NCBI GenBank assembly: GCA_036362985.1
Contig: JAYGXS010000003.1
Coordinates: 77,628,522 to 77,692,521, forward strand
Reading direction: 5' to 3'
Length of the DNA: 64,000 bases
From: Ligula intestinalis
Lineage: Eukaryota; Platyhelminthes; Cestoda; Diphyllobothriidea; Diphyllobothriidae
The position numbers and the translations under genes are program-made. Under the pieces are notes generated by a model. That model was not told the origin of the DNA. It worked only from the letters and a program-made list of their open reading frames with translations, and ran no database searches. How positions within the stretch are numbered: the first letter of the stretch is position 1; every line of letters begins with the position of its first letter. Below, one piece after another: positions 40,701 to 51,100 of the stretch.

Positions 40701-42165
40701 TATGTGACTTTGCGGTACACTTTAGGAAAATTAAGCTTAGTGCTAATGGTTGCGCTGAGGTTGTTATCAAGACAACGGAATACTTACCCCTCCCTGGAAG
40801 TTAGCGCAAGTCTACCTGTAGTACACACGGAGGAGGGGCGTCCCTAGTTCCCTGACCTGTGGGCGGAGGGCACAATCGCAAGTGCATGAACTGAATTTGG
40901 TTGTTAAAAGAAGGCCAAGAAGAGCAGAAGTGCTAAACCAGGGTCTTTGCAGCTCCCTATGGGGACGGCCAACAATGCTACCCCCTTCGTTCACCAAGGC
41001 TGGCTGCTCCGTAGGTATGCATCGTCACAGGCAACTGTTCGAATGCTTCCTATCACTGGTGTCCCCGTCCACAGAGGCTTGACCTCGCAGCTAAGTCAGC
41101 GTTCCGTCCTGCGGCCTCTTGATGGCCAAGACAATCCCGCCGACTAACAGGCGTTCCGCCCAAGGATAGCAGCCCCCAAAGTTCACCTCAGCTAAACCAC
41201 ACAAACATGCGCGTCCAAATAAGCACGCCTGCATAAGGACCATTTCAACACGTCCCCTTTAGGTGACGCGGAATGGGCCTCAATAATCTACACCCTTCTG
41301 GCAATAAAAAAAACAATCGTAAATCAGTTTAACTAGCTTCACAGCCATGTTAAAGCAGGTGCTATCACCCCATCTCTCACAAAACACTCTCGGGCACGAC
41401 TGGACGCAGTCACCATCAGCCCTGGTTTCGCCAACGGCCACTGCTGTCTGAGACAGCAACACAGGGTTCTGTGCACAATAAGACCCCCATTCTGGTGATA
41501 CGAGTACATCCACTACTTAGACCATTACATCCCTTCCAGCGACGGCCGACTCTAACGCCAAAGGTGCGTCCAAGGTGAAAATCAGACAGCAAGTAAAACT
41601 GCGTACGGGCGACAGACACCAGCATATGCTAGTATCAAAAGCCCCTGGTGGAGGAAAGTATTCGGTCAGGCAGTAAGAGGAAGGCATAAAACACACAATA
41701 GGACCAGGAGGCACGAACTGACATCCTGACGCAGAATCGCTTGAATCACACTCGGTCTGCAACAATCGCAACATGTCCAGCTCAGATGGCGTAGGGGGGG
41801 GGGGGGGGGACGGCGTATCTACATCTCCCTGTTGGCGGGGAACCCTAAAACGAATTCTGACCTCTGATAATGCCTACCCAACTGCCCTGCGACACGACGA
41901 GCCGTCGCCCGTTTGTGACACGCCCCAATACAGCACAAGCAGATTGCTTTGGAATATCAATCTGACTGGGAAGCATCCATTCCAAGCGGTTTGCAGAAGC
42001 AAACCACACCGAACTGGAGAGAATTGAAAGGGAGTGAAAAGCCGCAGGGAAACTAAAAAGATACACAGATAGAGCCTCAAAAACGTTCAGGGCGCAGTGA
42101 TTAGTAAGATATAATGCATTTAGCAAAGGGAATGCATCTGTACAAGTCAGGTGGCTGAGTGGGTT
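37760..42165. other. Intergenic region between LIN54 and GTF2E1
   Basis: The two genes converge, so this region holds both 3' flanks. I find no exon chain, transposon protein or tRNA-like core. GC-rich patches at 37930-38170 and 38380-38840 look like repeat DNA but have no partner in the window that I can align. A run of 16 G is at 41794-41809. Open frames up to 107 codons (for example 37844-38167) have no recognisable protein features. Confidence 0.5.
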
Positions 42166-45100
42166 TTAGTCAAAAATAACGTCACTGTGGAACTTCTTGC
42201 CCACTCGAATGTACTCGTTGCGTTCCTCAGCATTCATGGTCTTCACCATGGCGGGAGTGATGTCCGTGTAGGACATTTGCTTGCCGTTCACCGTCACAGT
42301 GTAGTCTGCAGTGCTGCCGGGGAAGATGGACTTAGTACCCGAGGCTGCCTTGCTTTCGTCACGTTTCCCCGACTCGCCTACACAGCAAAGAAGAAAAAGC
42401 AGAGGCTATAAAACAGTCAGATCAGAAGTATAGAAATCCAAGGTTTCCATGGCATCCGATGCTGAGACGAATTACCAGTAAGGAAATGAGGGCGCAGAAA
42501 ATTCACATGGGCATCTCCGCTAGTTCCGACAGAACACAGCATGATATGTGATGCGCTGGCCATCTGCGCCACCTCCCTCGGGACGTCGCCTGACGAAGCA
42601 AACGGCTTTCAGGAGACCTAAGAATAGATCGCTCCCCGAGCCTAGGCTAGCGACAGAACGTAGCAACTATACCCCACGGGGCTTAGGATTGATAAAAGAC
42701 CATTTTTATATGTTGTGAGTGACTGAACTAGTGGCCTGCAAGTGAACACGGTTGTTACCATTTATAAACTTAAGAGCACCAATTACTGTTCCTAGAAGCG
42801 GTGAGGGCACGCAGATGAAACGGGGATAACTTGTGCGACAGAGGGTGTCTCTCTTACCTTCTCCCCTGCCCTCATGGCAAGACAAAGTCAGTACGACAAA
42901 GGACAGGAGTGGGCGCAGTTAATAAGTGGTAAGCCCTACCCCTCCCCTTGTAGCTCACGGAACACGTGTGCTGGCTACCCAACCGAGACGTACTGCATCT
43001 CACTCCCTCGAATTCTAAAGCAGTGGGAGGTAAAGGTTACTGAAATCGGGGAAACAGTCGATACGCCAGGAAATGGCACCAGCTCCCTGGTATTTATGCA
43101 TTGTATTATACACTGAAATATCATCCAACCCTTTGCTGTTGTGTTAACATCCTGGTCTAGTGTTGGCTGTTGATCAAAGAGCGTGGTGGCATACATATGT
43201 GCAGGCCCACGCTGCGTCAGACTCCTTTCCGGCCAAGGCGCGGCTGGCCATAATACCTTGTGTACTATCTGCACCCAATCCCGCCTGCGGTATAACTGAT
43301 TCGTTCCTGACACAGAGAACAGACAGGCGAAGGAGGAATACGTGCGGTAGATGCGGCACAAATCTACTTAAAATTAGCTCACGCGCAAGTCACCACATCT
43401 GCCTTCAGTGAGCATAGGCGAATTCGACGGTCGAACTATGATATATACTTCTGGCTACCTGTTCTGACCACAGGGTGTATCGTGTAGCCCCATTAAACAT
43501 TGCCAGCTGTCTGTCTGCAGTTTAATGAACAGCCGCGAATTTTTCATAATTGGGTCAACTGAATTATTCCAATCTGTCAAACCCTCCTAATAATAAAGTG
43601 AGCCTAGTAGTCACTCTGGTGGATTCTAGATGGCTGCTTAGGAAATCCTGCCTGGGCAGTCAGCTTGCTGTTCCGTACTGGTGGATTCTATACGAGCAGT
43701 AAGTTGGGGGCGGGTAAAACCAATCCAAGTGAGATTAAATTCACGGCCCGCTGCGAGCATTGTAGCTCAACGGTAGAGCGGTGGCTGCGCGAACCTGCTG
43801 TGTAGGTTCAACTCCCACTGAGGCCGCGAGTTATTTTACAATTGGGAAAACTGAAATTATTCAAATCTGCCAAGCCTTCCTAATAATGAAAGTTACGCGG
43901 TTATCTTGCAGCAGCAGCGGTTGATGGAATTCAGTCCAAATGCGAATATCAACATTCGGTCTGCACCCGCATACGGCTTAAATCAGGCTGATTTACACCA
44001 AGTTGGGCAGTAATTTGGAAGGAAATTAAAAAGGCACCCATAAAGATACAAGTCAACACCGGTAAAAAGTGCATTAAACAAGTGACAGACAGGTGGCAAT
44101 ACCGGAGACTGCTGACTGTCCATTTTTGGCAGCCGAGGATGAAGATGAGGTTTTTGCATTGGTCGAGGAACTTGAAGTACGATCTGCATAAAGAAGTGAG
44201 CGTGAGAAAGTTAATTTTAGATTGAGAACAAATCTAACATAAAAAAATGGACACTTTTCCCGTAAAAAAACGCTGCAATGGTTCAATCAGTACCGCCAAG
44301 ACGATGTTGGTGAGGCCTCAAAACCACAATAAGTTCTATGATAACCTTCTGGTCCAGCCTTCTAGGCATCATGCTCAGGTAGTACATGTGTTTGGAGTTC
44401 ATCAAACAAATATCACTACCACCTACCGTCAAATGATTAATTACATCGAAACAAAAACATGCTAGTATCGCTGTCTAGTTCGTGCAGCTATTTCTTACTA
44501 AACATGAAAGAAGGTTGTCGCAGTACAGAAGTCTGTTAAACACCATTCTAGGGCTAGGCGGCTCAACAGTTATCTTTGACGCTTCCGACGAGAGAGTTTG
44601 CAATGCATCCGGTAAGCTTGCCATTACTGCCAGTTGGTAGGGGAGTTACTGGTGAAGAACCTGACATCAATGAAATATTTTAGATAACACCTGAGTGATT
44701 TTACCAAAAAAGTCATTACAAGAACAAGTTGCTGCCAGTACTCCCAAGTTATGGAGGACACTACGTACGGTGGCAGTGTAACTCTACAACGGGCCAGGTA
44801 GTGGTACGTGCGCTGGACACACACACGGGGACATGGCAGGTGGTATTGGGGATGCAAACCCATAACAGATGACACACGTGACGAGCGTCAACTGGCGGAG
44901 TTAATTTGCATAAGTGCAGGCTTGCAGTTTCGAAACTCTGGGAGGAAAGGTGATCAAAGACGTCACTTAGGTGTCAGTAGTAGATCTCATGTCGTCTCAT
45001 CCGAGTCTATGAAACGTCACTGAAGAAAAGAGAATCAAACAGCTAACTAAATCCACCCACGATAAGGACGTTGACTTATAGGCGTGACTAACCTTTAACG

Positions 45101-48100
45101 TCTGCAACGGCGACTGGGACATTTTTCTGCTCGTGAAATTTCTAGAAAACGAGTTTAAAGGACGGCTAACAGTTGCACATAAATTATTTTTATAATTTAG
45201 ACTGGGCTGCTTCAGGAACACTGAATTGTCAGCAGGTGGCTAGGTGCATAGAAGGGCCTAAGCCGATCATGGCCCCCTAGGTTTTAAGTATAAATTTCGA
45301 TGAGGCAAACAGAAGTTAAATAAGTAATTTTTTACTTGTTGTGCATGTACAATGGGCTAGGCAGCATGTGTGCTGGACGCACGCGGGGACATGGCAGGTG
45401 TGAACCGTGACACACGTGACGGAGGGAGGTGAAGCGTCACATCTAGATGAAGGTTCACGCCGCGCCCAACCCGAGTGGGTGAGGTGAGGAGAAAGTGCGA
45501 TAAGCGTCGTGCAAGTACACAATCGCTGACCACGCTATCAGCCCAGGGTGTGTTGTGTGTTTAGTGGCTGGGCAGTGGACTGGCAGTCAGACGGCGACTT
45601 CTTATCCGCTGATCTTGGTAATACTAGCGTGTGTTGTTGTGTCAAGGGAGCTAGGTCGTGCTGTGGAGCGCGCAGACGTGTTTGACGGTCCTGTCAGACA
45701 CTGCGTTCGCTCCGCATCAGACAACTGACCGAATCGGACTGGCCAGCCTGATGCTGACCGACTCGGCGCATTTCCTTCCTCACTATCAACAAGCAGGCGC
45801 ACTTGAAATTACCATGGTGCGCTAAAAGCCGTGGCTTGGAAGGCTGCCAACTGACGGGGTAATTTGGGCCGCGCGGTCTCTGCTGACTGGTTGACTGAGA
45901 GTCAGGCTGCAATAGCTCCTTCTTAATGTGGCCTCTATGGCACGCCCACTGAACTGGAATCCTAGCCCGGTGAGATCTGAGCTAGGTGTAGCGGCACACT
46001 TAGGGGCGGCTCTGATCGCACCTATCAAATGCGCCTTCTCCCATCTCCGGTCTTCATGACCCCGGGCCCAGGTGGGGGAGTGCAGAGAGAGAGCGAGGTA
46101 GATGCAGCGCAAGTCTCGTCCCTGCAGTGGAGCACAGGGTGGACCTCGTGGAAATCGACGGTCAAAATGGCAGTTAAAGTATCAGATAGAAAGATGGCTC
46201 ACTCAGGGAGGATTTGGGTCCATGGCTGCCCAGACCGCGGCGTTCGTGGACAATGAGCAACTGCATGATGCTGCTGGCGGCCGAGGAACCGGAATTCTGC
46301 TGGGAGGAACCACTGCCGCCGCCACCAGCGGTGCTGGTGCTGTCGGTGCTGTCAGACGTGGAATGTAGGGCAGTTGGTACGCGCCCGGGCGCCAGGGTCT
46401 GCGTTATGGGGTCGGTATTTGCGGAGGCGACTGCAGAGTCACCGCCACCACGATCCAGTTCTCCCAGACCTGCCAGGTAGGCGGTAAAGAGTCAAAACAA
46501 AACATGCTTACTAATACGAAATAAGTAGGCAGTGATTTAAAGGTAAATGCGAAGTTCATCCGATTGTTCCCAAATTTCTTTTATCGGCGAAACGTGGCAC
46601 ATTTGTTGAATGTGGCCGGACAGTGGTCGGTGTACTCACCTGCGCCCAGCCCAGTATTAATAGTGCTCTCCAGCATCCAGACTGGTCGCTCTTTCGGGAC
46701 AGTTGCAGAGGAGTTCTGTTGGGCACCCAGGACAATGGTCACCGTACTCTCAACGGGCGCAAGCGCTCGTTTGCCGTCGTTGGCCCATGTGCCCTTATCA
46801 AAACCGGAAAGGCCTTGATTGGTCGGCTCGGGGACAGACTGCTAAAAATGGACATTAATTAGTAGAAGAAACGGTTGAAACAAGGTACAGACGTGTATTT
46901 TAAAACAGAAGGGAAACGGAGAAACAGTTCAATGTCCCCTTGTTGGTAGAAACGACCGCTAAATTGCTACTTTCAAGGAACAGGTAAACCAGGGTAAGAA
47001 TAGGAAGACCTTGGTGTGAGTGAAAGTAACTTACGCACAACATTAATCGGCAGCGGACTGCGGGCAATCAGATCACAATTAGAAATTTGAGTTGTCCATG
47101 CGAAGACTACATGAGTCTAGATTACCTCTGGCCAGGTCGTTGTCTGTGACAGAGCTTCTACCTAAGCCTGGAAGTGCAATATGGCGTATCGAACGACCAG
47201 ATGGAGGCATTCGCTTTCGGAAACAGGCAGTAAGGAAGATAACTCTATAGAGCAAACAATGCCGAAGAGGCAATGCGCTAAATAAGTCATTGGGCACCCA
47301 GACAGAGAGCTACGAGACTGGTCCTCCGTTTGGTTTGTAGATGACCACTGGTACGAAAGGAACCAACGCTAGAAAAGTAATACGAAGTGTCTGACTGTAG
47401 GGGTTTGCTAAAAAAAAAAACAAAAGAATGGGGCACCTAGAAGAAAGGTAGTGTTAGAAAACTGTCCTGAGGAGCTGGTGCCTCTTGTCCACGACAAAAC
47501 TCCCTAGGCCCTAGTTCGAAGCAGCTGCTGCCGATCCACGATCAGAGAGTTGCTGTTGAAGGTCACCATCACCACCGCCACCAGCACCATAAAGATACAA
47601 ACAGGAGTGAGGAAACGCTACTCGTAGTGGGCGAACACTCTCATTTGGTTGACCATACAAAAGCGCAGTTTGGACTTGGTTGGACACCCTAATGTCGATA
47701 GGAACACCGAAAGTTTGGCCGTAGTATCTGATGAGGTCTACCGTGTGCTCCACAGTACGGTGACCTGCGCGTGTACCTATCACACTCTGTTTTCTTTTCC
47801 CCCACCCACCTGTGCCCGGTATCAGGATCGGAGGCGAGGTCGGGGACGGGCGCAGGTGGGCTAGCACACCTTTGCCCCATGTGTGACATTTTTTGTGGGA
47901 GCGTGCCCTGATCTAGCCCCTCCCCCGTGTTGGTTCAGCGCAACTACCACTGGCCATTTCAAACACGATGGGCTAACATCCTTGATATGTTACGGCGGTT
48001 ATTAGCATGGTCATAAAACGAAAAGACGAAATTTTAATGGTAGGAGTACCTCGTGGGGCCGCCTGGGGAACGCATGAAGCGCGCACCTCGGGCTCCTGAT

Positions 48101-51100
48101 TTTGGCGAAGAGGACAGGCGGAGCATGTCAGCGAACAAATTAGATCGCAATAATCACGTAAAATAAGAAAGTCACGGGGGGTAATTTGAGGCGCGTACTC
48201 AAACCTCGTGCGGGGACAGTGAACTACGCTTTAATATCCTCGCTAACCCCCGCCGGGGGGGGGTGTGCCATGACCTCGGGCGAGGTCAGTGAGGTACATT
48301 TCTAGTAGTACCACTAACCCCAACTAGAATGAAGACAAACGGGTGAAGAAGTTGGAAAGATTATGGAAATTTACCCTACCAATTTTTTTTAAGCAGGCAA
48401 TTATTGCCGTGGTTAATTTGAAAGCCATTTTTGCTTAGTATACAGATTTAAGAGGTTACTATATGCGGTGGCCTTCCGAGGACTCCTCCTTAGTTCAATG
48501 CCATCATGCAATCCCTGCATGCAGAAAACTGGAAGATAGTGGATGGGTCACCCTACTTAAATTTTGTAAGTAGGTGGTTATAATGCATAAGGACCCTTCT
48601 GCGAGCCCAATAGGTACTCCTACCATTTAAATTAGTAGGAGGGACTTACATTTCAGTTAAATACAGTGCTGAGTATTCTAAAGCCTTTCCCCTAGCTGGT
48701 GTGGGTTCGAATACTACCAAGGCCACCTAGTTTTTCACAAGTGGGTCAAATAAAAATAGCTCAAACTTTTAACTAACCCCAGGCAGAGGTTCGAGAGCTC
48801 TGATTTCCGGCTCGAGAATGGAGGAGGAGAGGTGAACACGGTCGCACTCTTTCAACATATGATCCAGAGGCTCACGTACCTACAATAAGGAGCGGAAAAA
48901 GGAAAGGTATTAAAAAGGATTGAACTGGACTTCTACACGAGGTATTTTGCAATCAGGCGCACCTGGCCCATAGACGTTTACAACTTATTCCGTCCCACTC
49001 AAAAAGCTACGGGGCTTACATTCAGACGAAACGTATGCCGTGCGAGAAAGCACACCTCTCAGAACAAAGACAATTAACTCGACATGCGGGGGAAATAGGG
49101 ATTTTGTGGGTCTCAACACAAAACTCTCTCTAGCACTAAGCTGTCTCCACTCAGAACTGCATAGCAGTGTGGATGCCAGAGTGCGGCAGGAGTTTTACAG
49201 AGACTTTCCAAAACTTGAGTCACTGTGGCCCATCTCATCCCCAGTGTGGATTTGATTTTGAAACATTACTGGAAAGGCAGGGGAAGAGAGGCCACTGCAG
49301 TTTGTCACCGACTCTCACTATAAACAACAAAGAGGGAACCACAGCAGACGCATCTTCGACCGCGTTCCCACCCGCCCTCAGGGCGGCCAAGGTCTGCTAC
49401 ACCAAACCTCCCTAGGGTGGATCCATCTCTTCTCCTCTCCATCTGTTTTTTTATGACAGATCAGCCCCTCTTGACTATGCTGCTCCGACTCCTCCTCCTC
49501 CTCACCGCCGGGATTGAGGACCACCCGGCGGAGTTCCGGATCCACCAAGGGCTACTTGCCTGCCTGCCATAAACAACAAAGCAAGCTGTTAAGGCATTAA
49601 ATTGCATAAACAGCCGTGATTTGGGAGGTTGCTAATTCACAGGATATCTCAGGGTCAGATATGGCAATAAGACCGTCGGTTTTGACTGTCTACTGCGTGT
49701 TTCACAGCAGGCAGGGAGCAGACGCGGGGACTTGCACGTGAACAAAATAACAGCTAGAGTGGACTTGCGCTGCATCTGTCACGCTCCCTCTTCCCTTCCT
49801 CCCCGTGGGTCCGATGTCATGAGTAAGCCAAGAAGACCGAAGGCGAGAGAGAGAGAGAGTGCAGGTGGTTTGCGCCCCTAAGCGCACCAGCACACTTGAC
49901 TCGGATCCCAGCTGAGTCGCAGTGCCATAAAGGCTACATTAAGAAGGATCTATTGCAGCCTGACTCTCAGTCCGCCACTCCACACAACACAATAAAACAC
50001 TGGGCTGACTGCACGGCTCGAATTATCCCTCTCAGTTGGCAACATTTCAAGCCACAGCTTTTAGCGCACCGTGATAGCTTCAAGCGCGTAAGACTGTCTA
50101 TAGTGAGGAAAGTAGGCTGAACCATCGATATCACTCTCTTGCCCACGTCCAGTATCTAGCCACCATCCGAGCTGGACAGTTGCTTGATACGGAGTGGGCG
50201 CAGTGGCTGACAAAGATCGGCAAATCCGTCTGCGCGCTCTACAGCACAACCTAGTTCCTTTGACACACAAGCCAGGATTACCGCAATCAGGGGATAAGGA
50301 GCGGTTGTCGGCACCTGGCCCCCATTTCACTATTCAACCCCTTAACACACTGGGCTGATGATGGAGTGTAAAATTAAGATAAAAAATAAAATGTGTGCTG
50401 GGAGTAGCAGTTTGGTAACCGCCACAGCAACAAGCGCACGAACACAACGTCTGAAAACGAGACTTGAGGTGGTGTAATTTTGTCAAGCGGCAAACATGCC
50501 GAGAACAAATTTAAATGCCCTCCAACAAGAGGTTGGGGCATTTACAGGAGCCGACTCTACATTAATACCCCGCCCGGCAGCCTTAACGGGAGCAAATGAG
50601 AGGAGATTTAAGACATCAGTAGAGAATAGAAAACTCAGACAAAACGGCTAAACGCCACGGACGAAAACCGCCAAGAGAGGCTACTGGAGCCGTTTTGCTG
50701 TCCGAAAATGCCACTCACTTGTTGGTGAAACTTGGCGACCAGAGCACGAGCATCCGACCGCTGGGCATTGTCCTCCTCTTCCTGTACATCGGCCCTACAG
50801 TACACGCACACCAACTTGCCCACCGTGAAATCGAAAAGCCGGTCAACTTCGAGATCGGTGTAACTGCTGTTACAGTTGAGACATTTGAAGAGCGCCCGAC
50901 TAGTGCTTTGGCGTTGTTCCGCATCCAGGCGCCGCTGCATCTGATCCAACCGGTACTTCACTACGTTGACAAAGAGCTACGAGATGGAGCGGGGGGAGGG
51001 TGGAATGAGACATTAGAACGGTCCTAGACGCACAGGTTAGTAGGATATGACTGGACATGCATCAAACGTCTCATTCACGAAACGCACGCTTAATTAGGTG

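Noticed and set aside
41794..41809. Run of 16 G
   Set aside because: A single homopolymer run; could be a sequencing artefact and carries no further information.
43752..43830. Possible tRNA gene
   Set aside because: Promoter boxes fit, but the acceptor and anticodon stems do not pair, and the following tail is repeated elsewhere. Called a SINE.
46029..46480. Plus-strand ORFs rich in Ala and Gly
   Set aside because: They are antisense shadows of GTF2E1 exon 6 and the adjoining R2 repeat.
50695..51027. Plus-strand ORF of 110 codons
   Set aside because: Antisense of the TFIIE alpha zinc-ribbon exon.
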